Shown here in pieces: positions 11,152-21,283 of a stretch of 64,000 nucleotides of DNA (position 1 is the stretch's first letter; every line of letters starts with the position of its first letter). The notes beneath the pieces were generated by a model. The model saw only the letters and a program-made list of their open reading frames with translations. It was not told the origin of the DNA and searched no databases. The translations under genes were made by a program, and so were the position numbers. The stretch lies in NCBI GenBank assembly GCA_033557465.1, contig CM066040.1:321674297-321738296 (forward strand). The letters are read 5' to 3'. Origin of the DNA: Ichthyophis bannanicus. Lineage: Eukaryota; Chordata; Amphibia; Gymnophiona; Ichthyophiidae.

Positions 11152-11383
11152 CAAAATGTCTAAACATATCCCCGTCACTAATAAGAGACTCTCAGAATGA
11201 GAGCATTCAACAGTGCAAACAGCACTAAGATATACCCAGAAGCAGCATCATTGGTCTCTAAAAATGTGCACATTTGTAGAGCGTGATGATGGTGCCTTTG
11301 GGCATGTATTAGTGCTGTTTGCACTGTTGAATACTCCCATTCTGAGGGTCCCTTATTAGTGACACAGATATGTTTAGACATTT
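11152..11383. mobile_element. Hairpin MITE with near-perfect 8-bp flanking duplication
   Basis: The left arm (about 11152-11240) runs CAAAATGTCTAAACATATC, TCACTAATAAGAGACTCTCA and TTCAACAGTGCAAACAGCAC. The right arm (about 11296-11383) is its reverse complement: GTGCTGTTTGCACTGTTGAA, TTATTAGTGACA, GATATGTTTAGACATTT. The arms are about 85 bp and the loop about 55 bp. CTCTATAG at 11144-11151 and CTCTATGG at 11384-11391 form a target duplication with one mismatch. An 8-bp duplication suggests a hAT origin. The small frame 11178-11513 across it is spurious. Confidence 0.85.
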
Positions 11384-12029
11384 CTCTATGGAGAACTTCT
11401 TTTGATTTTTTTCCAGTCCATCTTGGCATTGTACAGACTGTTTTCAGAGATAACCAAAGCATAACTAAGGATGTCTTCTCCTGCCATGTATGTTGTGATG
11501 AAAGGGATGTCATGACAAACAGATCACTTTTATACTACCTTTGAGCGCACAGAGATCACTTTGTAGTGTTCTGGTATATATAGTCTAGTTTGCATCAACA
11601 TTTATGTATCATCAGTATTCATATGTAGTTTGCATCAGCACATCACTGTCAGTGAGAGAAGCAGCTTAGGAGATGTATGTTTTACAGGAGGACGTGACCA
11701 TTCATGGGTATATAGCAGGGACAGGTGGGATCAAAAACATCCATCGTTTCAGATTAAGATGAGCACTGGGACGTACAAAACCATTTGTTGCATATAACCA
11801 TGTCTCGTCCTCCACAGTGCTTTGTCTGTGCCCCACCAAAAACGTCTATGTCCCTGATTCCAAAACTGTGGGTGCATCTATCCCCACAGTGGTCGACATG
11901 CCCACGGGCCAGACGTGCATGGTCTAGAATTAGGCTCTATGTGAACAAGCTGCATACTTCATTGCAGTCAATTAAGTACAAAATTAACTGACAAGGAACT
12001 AGATCATGGACATAGTTGGTGTGAATTTT
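11384..12029. other. Unassigned stretch
   Basis: Mixed-composition DNA downstream of the hairpin MITE. The 68-codon frame at 11785-11991 has no motif I recognise. Confidence 0.4.
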
Positions 12030-12617
12030 GGATCCCAGGAATCAATGACAAATATTAATTACCTCATTCCCTGTCAATTGGGTAAAAATCATTAAGGACG
12101 ATGTTATTTCCAACTTGCATCAGATTGTTTGGTTATCATTGCAGTATGGGAATATGCCTGCCGATTTAAAGTTCGTCTTGTTTTGAAAAAGGTTAGGTAT
12201 GACCATAACAGCATGATACAGACCAGTTGTGAGTTTTCCTTGTCTAACAAAATTGATTGAGCACGTGATACTGCAGAAGCTTCCTGATTTTATAGAACAA
12301 TTCTATCCATTGGACCTTCAGCAACATGCCTATGGTGTTGAAACTATTAGTGTCGCTCCTTAATAATGTCTGCAGTAGTTTAGTTTAGACTGCCTTGGAA
12401 CAGCAATTTTAATGATCTTCTTAGATATATCCTCTCTATTTGATTCTGTTGGTTGCAGCTGCAGAGACTGCATAATCTAGACCTTAATAGAATAGTGTTT
12501 GGGGGGTGTTTGTCTTATTTGAATGACAGGTATCAGCGGGTGAGGGTAGGATATCAAGAATCCTGGTAGCATTGTTATCACTCCAGGGTTTCCTCAAGGG
12601 TCAGCTCTGTTGTTGCT
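12030..12617 (+). mobile_element. Decayed L2-group reverse transcriptase fragment
   Basis: Conceptual reading of the plus strand in shifting frames gives the order expected of an L2-group RT. A PADLKFVL block lies near 12155, then YRPVVSFPCLTKLIEHV near 12220-12260, a LDLQQHAYG-type equivalent of the 'QSGFR' block near 12310, a relic of 'FDSV' near 12430, SYLNDRYQRVRVG near 12515-12550, and a 'GVPQGS'-like FPQGSALL near 12590. Stops occur throughout. The sequence breaks off where RTE sequence begins at about 12618, and its C-terminal continuation may be 14285-14800. Confidence 0.68.
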
Positions 12618-12868
12618 GTTAAGTGCCCTTATGTTGATGTCAACTCATGGCAACATTGTGGATAGTTGTCCTAAGCTGTGTTTGATCTTCAGTCACATAG
12701 CTAGTAGTTGATAGGGTGGCATCCATAACTGTGGTTATTGTATATGGCAACGATTGCCAATCTTCCTCTTTTGCATTGGCCTTCAACCTTGCCAAGCATG
12801 GTATCTCTCTTCATATTATGTGTCCAAAGTATGAAAGCTGAAATCTTGTCATTTGAGCTTCCAAGGAA
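12618..12868 (-). mobile_element. RTE/BovB-like LINE, 3' end
   Basis: TGCTGTTAAGTGCCCTTATG and TCAACTCATGGCAACATTGT are the complement of the RTE 3' terminus, where the plus-sense element ends in a CGACTCGACGGCACTTAAC-type sequence. GCCAAGCATGGTATCTCTCT and a TGTCCAAAGTATGAAAG block extend it. The rest of the element is missing and the copy is strongly diverged. Confidence 0.75.
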
Positions 12869-13167
12869 AACATAGGGTACAACTCTAAAAGAAGGCATAG
12901 AGGGGGTGTGACCTGCATGAAGCAGTAGGTTCAACCCTAAAAGGCAAATAAATAGGTGCTGTGCATGGAAGGGCAGGCACCATCACTCTAGCCACCTTAC
13001 TGTGCAGACTAGATGGACCATAGCCATTTTTATCTGTAATTCTATACCCAAGAAGGGTCACTATCAAAGGAGGGTCAGAATGTATTCCACAGCAGACTGG
13101 CTAACCTACTAAAGACTGCTTTAAACTAGATTCATTGGGGATGAGTGAAAGAAGCCCCCAGATAGTA
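12869..13167. other. Unassigned spacer between two RTE 3' ends
   Basis: About 300 bp lying between two minus-strand RTE 3' ends. I recognise no element ends, motifs or coding potential. It may be an unrelated insertion or old unique sequence. Confidence 0.35.
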
Positions 13168-13430
13168 GTTGTTGTTAAATGCCATTGAGCCAGTGTCAAC
13201 TCCTGGCGACCCTCTGGATAGTTGACCAAAACTTTGTTCGGTCTTCAGCCAAGCGGCTCATTATTAATAGAATGGTATCCATAGATACTGTTATTGTATC
13301 GATCCATCTCATTGCCAGCCTTCTTCTTTTACAGTGACCTTCTACCTTGCCAAGCATTAATGTCTTGTTCCAATGATCTCTCTCTTCGCATGATGTGTCC
13401 AAAATATGAAAGTCAAAGTCTTGTCAGGTA
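13168..13430 (-). mobile_element. RTE/BovB-like LINE, 3' end, second copy
   Basis: GTTGTTGTTAAATGCCATTG, CAACTCCTGGCGACCCTCTG and GGATAGTTGACCAAAACTTT again complement the RTE terminus, followed by ATGATGTGTCCAAAATATGA. It aligns by eye with 12618-12868 over its length but is better preserved. The two copies lie in the same orientation about 300 bp apart, so they are independent insertions or a local duplication. Confidence 0.8.
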
Positions 13431-13479
13431 AGTGAAACATTTAATACCTCTGTAGAAATGGGGAAAGGAACAATGCCTG

Positions 13480-14100
13480 GAAAGCAGTGTGCATTGATAC
13501 CCGTAGTATGGGAAATAAGTTCCCAGATGTTGAGGCTTTAATGGAAGAGACTGACTTGGATTTAGTGGTGGTTACAGAGACATGGTTCACAGCCAACCAT
13601 GAATGGGATGGCTTTACTTTATTCAGGAAGGACGGGGATAAAGAAGGGGACAAAGAGGAGTTGCACTATGTGTAAAAAAAATCACAATAAAGCTACAGAA
13701 TTACAGGGCTTACAAGGGAAGGAGGCGGCATTGTGGGTTAAACTAGAAAGGAGGAATGAGGAATCCATTTGGATTGGTGAGACATACAGACCTCCTTCAT
13801 AGGCAGAAGTAGTGGACAGAGATTTAATTGAAGACATTTGCAGTATTGCCATGAGAGGAGACATGTTACTGATAAGGGATTTCAATAAGCCGGATGTTGG
13901 ACCGGTGCATCACTGCTGCAGTGTCATCTAGAAGTAAAAAAATCCTGGATTCTCTACAGGGAAAATTATTCCAGCAACTGGTAACAGAACCCACACATGA
14001 AAGGGCCATACCGGGTCTGATGCTTACCAATGGGAGAAGTGTTTCTGATGTTATAGCTTCTCTCATCTGTGGGAGATCTGGGCAACTCGGGCTCAGTTGG
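13480..14100 (+). mobile_element. CR1 LINE, endonuclease-domain fragment
   Basis: Frame 13487-13675 reads SMGNKFPDVEALMEETDLDL followed by VVVTETWFTANHEWDGFTLF, the classic CR1 endonuclease opening with its catalytic Glu in TETW. Further along in other frames come ETYRPPS, LLIRDFNKPD, where intact copies have MGDFN, and KLFQQLVTEPTHERA followed by LMLTNG, all in family order. Frameshifts and stops at 13674 and 13800 kill the copy. No RT part follows directly. Confidence 0.82.
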
Positions 14101-14284
14101 GGACTTTACCTTCCGAGCGTGTCTGCATCCACCTACTTGTCGCCGAAGAACACTCTTTGGAAAAAGATTGAGATCCTGTTCGTCAAATGAGATAAGTAAT
14201 TTATCCCTCCTAGATCACCAATTTCAAATCAGCATTCAGTAGAGGTCAAGCCTGAAATATCCTACCAGGGAGCAATTTTAAATA

Positions 14285-14800
14285 AAAAATATTTCGCTAT
14301 GCACCCTCATGAGTGTAAGGTTGTGCAGAAAGACGTAATATTTAATCTTCGGCCCTGTCTTTCAGAGTCAGACTTTCGGTCTATTTTTCCATGTTTGGAC
14401 TACAATAATGTGGGGCTTCCTGTATTTACAATAAAAAGCCCTACAGCTTGTCCAAATTATGATAGCGTGGATCTTAAGGAAGTCTCAGTTAGATCATTTT
14501 GCCCCCTGCTTGTACAATTATACTAGCTGCCAACTTAATATTGCATTTGCTTTAAGATCTTGGTTCTGATCATGAAGGTTATGATCGGCCTTTCAGCCTT
14601 TTCTTTACTGCATTGGTTTACTTAGTGAAGTCTAGAAATCAGAACACATTATTAATTCCCTCACTGGGTACACAAACAGATTGCAAAATTATGCAGTCAC
14701 AGGCTTTTGTTTAGGTCCAGCAACTTTATAAAAGCTTCCCTGATAAGACTACAGGATCTCTTAGGTTTTGATGACTTGGAAGTGGACAAAATATAATTTG
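14285..14800 (+). mobile_element. Decayed L2-group RT C-terminal region
   Basis: Near 14395 the reading LDYNNVGLPVFTIKSPTACP resembles the LDYCN...GLP block with its following Leu-Gln-x-Val-Gln segment. Around 14505-14520 a CPLLVQLY reading corresponds to PLLxxLHWLP of the family. Later frames give FKILVLI and GLSAFSL, as in the 'FKxLxLxYKALxGLAPxYL' block. All are in different frames, so this is an old relic. It may be the distal half of 12030-12617 separated by younger insertions. Confidence 0.6.
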
Positions 14801-14854
14801 TCTTTGTATTGTAATGTTTTATGCTATTTACTATGTATGTTTTTTATTCTTATT

Positions 14855-14985
14855 TAACATCTTTTCTATACTGCTTTATCTAACAATCAAAGAGATTTAC
14901 ATGAAACTTAAACTTATAGATTACAAGAAACATGGAATTAGTAAGGTTTAACTTGTGTAACAGGTCATAAGTTATATAATTATGA
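14855..14985 (-). mobile_element. L2/SINE-type 3' tail
   Basis: ATTTAACATCTTTTCTATAC and TGCTTTATCTAACAATCAAA with GATTTACATGAAACTTAAAC are the complement of the common tail used by the L2 and SINE copies in this window. No tRNA-like head is found on its right, so it is 5'-truncated. Confidence 0.6.
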
Positions 14986-15010
14986 ATAATGAACTATGGT
15001 ACAAGACTTT

Positions 15011-15536
15011 GAGCCCGATTCAGGGAGGGGGACATCTGGGGCACCCGGATGTCCTCAAGGAAGACAGGCCAATTAGGACCCAATTCTGGACAAAATGTTC
15101 CTATGGTAACCAGAATTGGGCCAGAGGATGGCCCAGCGTGCCCCTGCCGCCAAAGAGGATGTCCTCCCCTCAGGTAACCCCCAACTCCAGCAGCTTTGGC
15201 CACCCTCATCCCTGCTGCCTGACTCACAGCTGGCCTGCCGGGGCCTGGACCGGGTGGCAGCGGCAGGGACCCCCTCTCCCCTCAATCACTGGGTTGGTGC
15301 TGCTTATTCTGCCTTCCAGGTGGAATAAGCAGCACGTCACCTTTAACCTGGCAGGACCTGAATTGGCCCTGTATGTGCTGCCGGGCTGGCCCCCCCTACC
15401 GGCTCTCCCCATCCTGCTGCTCAGGACAGACAGATTGGAAGATCCCGAGGGGGAAAAATCGGGCCTGGACGGCTTGCAGCGCTTCACATCCTACCGGGAA
15501 GTGCAGCCTCGCAACTCGCATTTCAGAATTGGGCCC
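15011..15536 (+). mobile_element. Harbinger-like MITE, family A, copy 2
   Basis: The right end TTTCAGAATTGGGCCC is followed by TTA, and the left end starts GCCCGATTCAGGG after a decayed TTTGA. These ends match the family-A ends at 2650 and 59116. The interior is GC-rich and differs from those copies, so it may be another subfamily. It contains an inner palindrome, ACCCAATTCTGG at 15078 against CCAGAATTGGG near 15112. The 198-codon frame at 14982-15578 runs across the MITE and is not a gene. Confidence 0.68.
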
Positions 15537-15779
15537 TTAGTCTTCTTTTGTTTGAATTGCAAAGTTTCAATTAGTTAAGAAGTATTTGGGAGAAAGATTA
15601 GGTAATTTGAAGTATGAGGTTCTCCTTTGGAAACTGATGTGCTGTTTGCTTTGATTTGGTGTGAGGGTCAGAGGTGATCAGGCAAGAGAGGGAAGTGCAA
15701 TTGTTTTTTAATCTAGAGCTAGCCTTGACAAACTTTTGTGATGATTTAGGAGCCATCAATCATAACATCCACATGACCC

Positions 15780-15815
15780 CCTCCCCTCCCCACCCCCCAC
15801 CCCCCCCCCCCCCGT
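15780..15815. repeat. C-rich low-complexity tract
   Basis: A nearly pure C tract with scattered T and A, ending in a run of about 15 C. Length in the assembly may be unreliable. Confidence 0.9.
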
Positions 15816-15886
15816 TTTCACACGCTGGTCTCATGTTCTCAGGTAATGCCAGAGTTTCCTACACCATGCATCATCTTTAGATAACA

Positions 15887-16180
15887 GGGGAGGAGTGGCC
15901 TAGTGGTTGGGGCAAGGTACTTCAGGCCGGAAGGTCAGAGGTTCAAATCCCACCAGAGGACAGCAACCTTGGGCCGGAAGGACTGGGGTTTCTAGTCCCA
16001 CAGGTGCTCCTTGTGGTCTTGGGCAAGCCACTTAACCCTCCATAGCCCATGTTCCCTGTAAGTATTAGTGTATGTGTCTCATATCCCCGCGTGTTAAATG
16101 TATCCCCCAATTGTGCTGTGACCACTTTGATTGAAGGATAAGGCGGTATACAAAACTGTCTAAATAAATAAATAAAAAAA
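15887..16180 (+). mobile_element. tRNA-derived SINE (long form, duplicated B-box module)
   Basis: The A box is GTGGCCTAGTGGTTGG at 15895-15910 and the B box GGTTCAAATCCC at 15940-15951. A second, related module follows: GGCCGGAAGGACTGGGGTTT with CTAGTCCCA at about 15972-16000. Then come the core CTTGTGGTCTTGGGCAAGCC and an L2-like tail with AAGGCGGTATACAAAA and (TAAA)n. The short form at 8373-8537 lacks the second module. Transcription would be by RNA polymerase III and retrotransposition by an L2-type enzyme. AACAG on both sides may be a target duplication. Confidence 0.9.
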
Positions 16181-17870
16181 CAGCTATGGGTGTGTGGTGT
16201 AATAGTGGAATGCCAGTCTGTGTCTGGATGGGGTGGTGAGTGCCTGTGTGCGGGTGGTGTGCTGAAGAGCAGGGGAGTTTGTACATGTGCAGTGCAGAGG
16301 TGAGGTTCCTGTGCGTGTATATGTAGTGTGGAGCTGGGTTACGTGTCTGTCCTACAGAGATGGGGGTGCCTGTGTGTCCAAGTGTGAGAGGTGGTGTGTG
16401 TGTGTGTGTGTTCTGGGGGGAGGAATGGACCAGTAGGTAAAATAGGCATTGTGCCCATGCATTCATCCCTTTTAGCTTTCACTCTTCCTTCCCTGCCTCC
16501 AACCTCCCTCCACTTTGTTCCCCCTCCCTGCCCCCCCCCCTAGTATTCCCACCCCTGCCCTGGATTATCCCAATTTTTTTTTTTTCTTTAAAGGTTGCCA
16601 ACCCTTAAAGATTCTGGAGTTCACCCCCCCCCCCCCCCATGTCCCATCTAACTTCATAGCAGGCCCCGACCAGCACTCTCTTCTGCCTGCAGGCAATCAG
16701 GGCCAGGCCCTTTCTTCATTCTGCTACTCATTTTTATGCGCCTTGGCAACCCGGCATCTGGGGTCTGTTGAGCCCTGGTCTAGAGGGATTATTTATCCGA
16801 CCATATTTGTCTTACCATCTTTAGGGTTGCTTTAGGTATTTCACCATGAACTTCATGAGTAGGTGAAATAGAAAATAAAATACTTCTGAAAACAGAACAG
16901 TGACACCTAGTGGTCTTACAGCAAACTGCACCTTAATATAAAAAGCTTTAACCTCAGGCTGTTACTACTGCTAATTTGTATGGTGCTACAAGGCATATGC
17001 AGCACTGTTGTATATTTCAATAAAATTCCTATTCCATAATCTCTCCAATAGAGATCATAGAAGGGATGCTACAAACTGGCATTCTGCAACTTCTAGAACC
17101 CTCTTCAGACGGCTTTTTATCTATCCTGCGATGCTTCATAGAAAGGTATGAATTGAGTCTCAGGTGGCTGCTTTGCATCTCTCTTCTACAGAGGCATCGT
17201 AAATAGAATGAAGTCTAACGACATTCAGAATCCTACAATAAGCTTGAATACAAGCCTTAGTAATCAGCAGCAGATCCACCAGAAGATGGATGTGTTTGTT
17301 ATAGGTAATCCTTACTTTCTTTCTTGCCCCTTTAAAAATGGGCAGCTGCCTCTAGCCACCTTTCAACCTCCTGGCCACTACTCCATCCTTCTTGTTCAAA
17401 CCACAAGGCAGGTAGAGAAAAGGTGGCAGGTGCTTAGAAGCTAGTCAAAGACCCAAACACAGATTGCAAGAACACTGCTAGTTGAACTTTTTGAAAAGCT
17501 AGTCCTATCTAAATAAGGAGTGTTGCTAAGGCAAAGAGTGATTCATGCATCTTTACTGGACATTTTACTAGACCACTTACCAGGGCTTTTTTGACAGCAT
17601 ACTAAACGAGTATCGCAACAGTTTTCATTACCTACAAAAATTTACATCTAGTCCCCATGAATTAATGGAAGAGCCCATATGAATACTGGCACCGTTTTTA
17701 CTAGGAAAAATGCACTGAAGTTTGCCATATAGGTTACATCAAGGTGGAAAAGCAGGCTAAAACAAATACAAACAAAACTGAATAAATGTTACATAAAAAA
17801 GTAGAAAGGTTTTTAGTCAAGCCACAACTAAGGTTGCATTGCAGCGGTATTCAGGAGGAAGGAAGCAGAG
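16181..17870. other. Unassigned stretch, partly GT-rich
   Basis: Positions 16181-16440 are G- and T-rich with a short (TG)n at 16396-16411. C runs lie at 16530-16541 and 16624-16640 and a T run at 16566-16576. The remainder has no coding motifs. A segment at 16975-17035 (GTATGGTGCTACAAGGCATA) faintly resembles the L2 3' UTR complement. Confidence 0.45.
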
Positions 17871-17872
17871 TT

Positions 17873-18016
17873 GTCAAGCTCTAGGAGTGAGATTTTAGGC
17901 CAGCCCCAGATTTCTGACACCCCACTTGATTCTTTATGGGATCTACAGTGCTGATTTTACTGGGAAGAACTTTAAATGCCACTGCATCAGGATATAATTG
18001 GAACTGGGTAACTTAG
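17873..18016 (+). repeat. Dispersed repeat, family X copy 1
   Basis: It begins AAGCTCTAGGAGTGAGATTT, continues AGATTTCTGACACCCCACTT and ends GGAACTGGGTAACTTAGCA. The minus strand of 58467-58651 gives the same landmarks in the same order, which shows a dispersed family. I see no tRNA boxes or coding sequence and cannot place it in a class. Confidence 0.7.
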
Positions 18017-19189
18017 CAGCAATGAAGAAAGGCGATGGTGTGCTCCTGCTATGACTCTCCCCCCAAAATAGACCAGCTTACGAAAGGAAGAGGAGTCCTA
18101 CCTAGAAGTGATGCCATTCCTTCCCCCCCTCCCCCCCAAATCAGCACCGATTGTTGGGGAATGTAATAAAAAGTTTATTCTTAGATGCATACTAGGGCTT
18201 TCCAACTCTGTATTATTAAGACCAACAGACTTACTGGATAACTTAAGGTTATATGTTCTCATGTCAGCAGGGGGGGGGGGGGAATGGAAGAGTTAAAAAG
18301 CCAGCAGTGTCCTGGCGTCACAGTTACATGGAGGTACCCTGACACTGGTAAGACCTCAGCAGCTAAGTCTCCCCCAGCTCATATTTGTATTAATTCATAG
18401 TTTATTCTTTCCCATAAAACAAAAGTGAAGGTGCATCTTTAATCACTGCCTTCAGAGGGCCTACCTAAAGCTATAGAGGCTGAGCAAAGGCTACAAGCTA
18501 ATGCTCTGACATCACAAAATGATTTATGCATGGGACCTTGAGCTGTAAACTGCTCAACCCCTCTGACATACACATGCACAGAGGATTTACAGCCTTGAGG
18601 AGAGTGCATATATGCAGCGCACACAGGAGGGAGCATGCTCTTTTTCTGCCTTCATGTTTCTATGTAGAGACACGAACACACATACATGAGCAGAGTAATT
18701 ACAAGCTCAAAGTGAGTGCACATGCACACAAGAATATTTATAGCTTTAGGGCTTGTGTCAGCATATAAATGCACCCATATACACATGTGGAAAAAACACA
18801 CAGGGGAGAATTCAGCGGCGGCAGAAGCACTGTTAAAGTGGCTGACTAAGTACTGAATATCGGGTTTGGCTGAACAGCATTTTAGCTAGCTGGTTGCTGG
18901 CAATATTTAGCCACTGGCTAGATAGCTAAGACCCCTAAAGTTAGGATCATCTTTTTTTCTCTTAACTTTACCTGTTTTAGTTAGCGGCGATATTGAGATG
19001 CTAACTAATGTTGTCAGCCCCGCGCCTCCCCTGGCACTAGCTGGTTAGCGTCAGAGCATTTAGATGGCTTCGGAGGGGATTTTCAACGGTACTGGTTTAG
19101 TGCTGCAGAAAATCCTGATGAGCAGCACTACATGGTGTGCCGGTCTGCAAACCGTGTAAATGCCATTAAATATGCGCCCTAGAAACACA
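18017..19189. other. Unassigned stretch
   Basis: A G run lies at 18270-18282. The part 18500-18790 is rich in CA-type dinucleotides. Positions 18810-19180 contain repeated TTAGC and GCTAAC motifs (AGCTAGCTGGTTGCTGG, TTAGCGGCGATATTGAG), which suggests an old palindromic DNA element, but I could not define its ends. Confidence 0.4.
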
Positions 19190-19500
19190 TTTGTTTATTA
19201 ATATTTATTGGCCGTCTTTCTGAAGCAGCTCACCCGCATGGCATACAATAGGTATACAACTTATATTGTTGTAACAGCATAACAATAACAAAATGACAGC
19301 GTAATACACAATTAGAATAGGGAAGTAAACTTGGAGATCGGCAAATTAAGTTCTTGTAATAGCAGCAGCATCATGATGTGTCACTAATGTACATATTAGA
19401 ACAGCACAGTAGTACATTCATAACAGCACAGTAGTACATTCATAACAGAAATATGATATATTATTTGTACACTACTAACATAGCCAGGCAGAATATTCCT
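19190..19500 (-). mobile_element. Probable LINE or SINE 3' tail, unclassified
   Basis: TTTATTAATATTTATTGGCC and GTCTTTCTGAAGCAGCTCAC at the left look like the complement of a retroposon tail carrying (TAAA)n. The rest is AC- and AT-rich. A direct duplication of about 22 bp, AACAGCACAGTAGTACATTC, occurs at 19400-19443. Confidence 0.4.
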
Positions 19501-19597
19501 ACAACACCGATATGATATTCACAAGATGCTGACACATCTTAAAAGGCAGCAGAGGGGGCAAGTGCAGTTGGGATATTGACAGGAAAGATGGATAGGA

Positions 19598-19706
19598 CAA
19601 AAATGCAGTGTGTGCCTTCGAGTCAGTCCTGACTCCTGGCGACCCAGAAGCTCCTGGGTTTTCTTGGCAGTGTCACCGGAAGTAGATTGCTAGGCCTTTC
19701 TTCCGA
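19598..19706 (-). mobile_element. RTE-type LINE, 3' end (variant)
   Basis: GTGCCTTCGAGTCAGTCCTG, ACTCCTGGCGACC and TTTCTTGGCAGTGTCACCGG follow the layout of RTE 3' ends: a GAGTC-type match, GGCGACC, then a TTTTCTTGGCA block. The sequence differs from the RTE/BovB-like copies at 13168 and 38634, so it probably represents another RTE lineage. Confidence 0.6.
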
Positions 19707-20335
19707 GGATAGGACAAAGGCATTGAAATAACTACAACTGGATAGCTAGACTAAGGGTAAATTGTATGTTCGTTTGAATAAGTTAAAATGGAACTGGTCT
19801 CCGCTACAGGGTGTGTGGTAAGCTAGTCCAGTTGCGGTGTGAGTGAATGTATACTCAGTTACCACAGCCATTAAAGGCTTGCAAGAACAATCTAGCTTTT
19901 ACTCAAGCATGTAATGTAATTGGGGAAGTTCTCCAGCTGCCTACCTGGTTCTCTCAGAAAATTGCCTACAAAGTGAATGTATATTATGTAGTAGCTTGAG
20001 CCCTAGCAGACTACCACTAGGACTTAGAGGCACCGTTTTGATATCAGGCACCCAACAAGGCAGGAACATTCGAGGATCGCTCCTGTCCCCCACTACTGGA
20101 CCCCAGTGATAACCCCAGCAGATCGGAGAGTTCTCTGTCTAGGCAATAAAGGTCTGAGGGAGAGGAAGGGTTTATCTATTTCATGGGAAATGAGTTGTTG
20201 GGGGGGGGGGGGGAGAGGCACAGAATTTACATTCCATCTGGCCCTTTTAAGATGGTCTCAGCAGCACTAGACTCGTTAGCATCCTGATGCTCCTGGAGAA
20301 GAAAAATAGTGCCAGCTCCCTACCATTACTCCTGA
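19707..20335. other. Unassigned stretch
   Basis: No recognisable motifs. A run of 13 G lies near 20202-20214. Confidence 0.4.
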
Positions 20336-21283
20336 TCATTTGTTTAGTGCTACACGGCACAAGCAGTGCTATACATATACATGTTAAAAAAGACAGCCGG
20401 AGCTTACAATCTAAAATCAAGACAGACAGCACAACTGGGGACTAGGATAAACAACGGGGGACTAAGGTAGATCTAGGGGAATTGTAAAAATGCACATAGG
20501 TAGTGAACAGGAAAATAAGGGGGGATCAAGATCCAAAAGCAGCCATGAAGAGGCTGTTTTTAGCCTGGATTTGAACATAGAAACATGACAGCAGAAAACA
20601 ACCATACGGCCTATCCAGTCTGCCCTTCCATACCAACTACTCTTGTCGTCGTCGTCCCCCCCCCCTTTAGAGATCTTCTATATTTGTCCCATGCTTTCTT
20701 GAATTCAGATATGGCCCTGCTCTCTACTACCTGCACTGGGAGACTATTCCCCGCACCTACCACTATTTACGTAAAGACGTATTTCCACATATTACTCCTG
20801 AGTCTATCACCTTTCACTTTCATTTGATGCTGCCTCATTGCAGAGCTTTCTTCAAATGAAAGAGGCTCTCCACCTGTGCATTTATGCCATGGAGGTATTT
20901 AAATGTCTTATATCTCCTCTCTCCCACTTTTCCTCCAAAGTATACATATTGAGATCTTTCAGTCTGTCCCCATCAGGCCAGAGATGGAACCTGACATACT
21001 GAATGGGTAGTTTGCTCCAGGGATATGGAGCAGGAAGGTGGGATAGACAAAGTCTGGAGTTGGCAGTGGCAGAGAAGGGCACAGATAAAAGCAATCTGCT
21101 AAAAGAGCAGAGTTCCTGAGAAGAGGTATAAGGAGAGATAAGAGGAAAGGTACTGAGGAGTTGCAGAATTAATGCACTTAGAAGTCAGTAGAAGAAGTTT
21201 GAACTGGATGCAGAAATGGATAGGGAGTCAATGAAGTGACCTGAGAAGAGGGGCCTTCTGATGACAGCAACATTGGCAGAAGA
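20336..21283 (-). mobile_element. L2 LINE 3' part, interrupted by CR1
   Basis: Two blocks, 20336-20574 and about 20985-21283, align with 42900-43130 and 43145-43430 of the better L2 copy. Examples are GAGCTTACAATCTAAAATCA, GATCCAAAAGCAGCCATGAA, TCTGGAGTTGGCAGTGGCAG and AGAAGTTTGAACTGGATGCA. The stretch between them is CR1, so the L2 is older than that insertion. The second block is cut off at 21283 by another L2-group element. Confidence 0.85.
20575..20984 (-). mobile_element. CR1 LINE 3' part inserted in L2
   Basis: ACATAGAAACATGACAGCAG is the octamer-like CR1 3' end, followed by CATACGGCCTATCCAGTCTG and, near 20870, CTGTGCATTTATGCCATGGA. It is the same CR1 subfamily as 6655-7440 and 39029-40620. 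It is 5'-truncated at about 20984, where L2 sequence resumes. Confidence 0.85.

Noticed and set aside
14982..15578. 198-codon plus frame with high GC content
   Set aside because: It spans a Harbinger-like MITE and its flank, and reads open on the other strand as well. No protein family resemblance.
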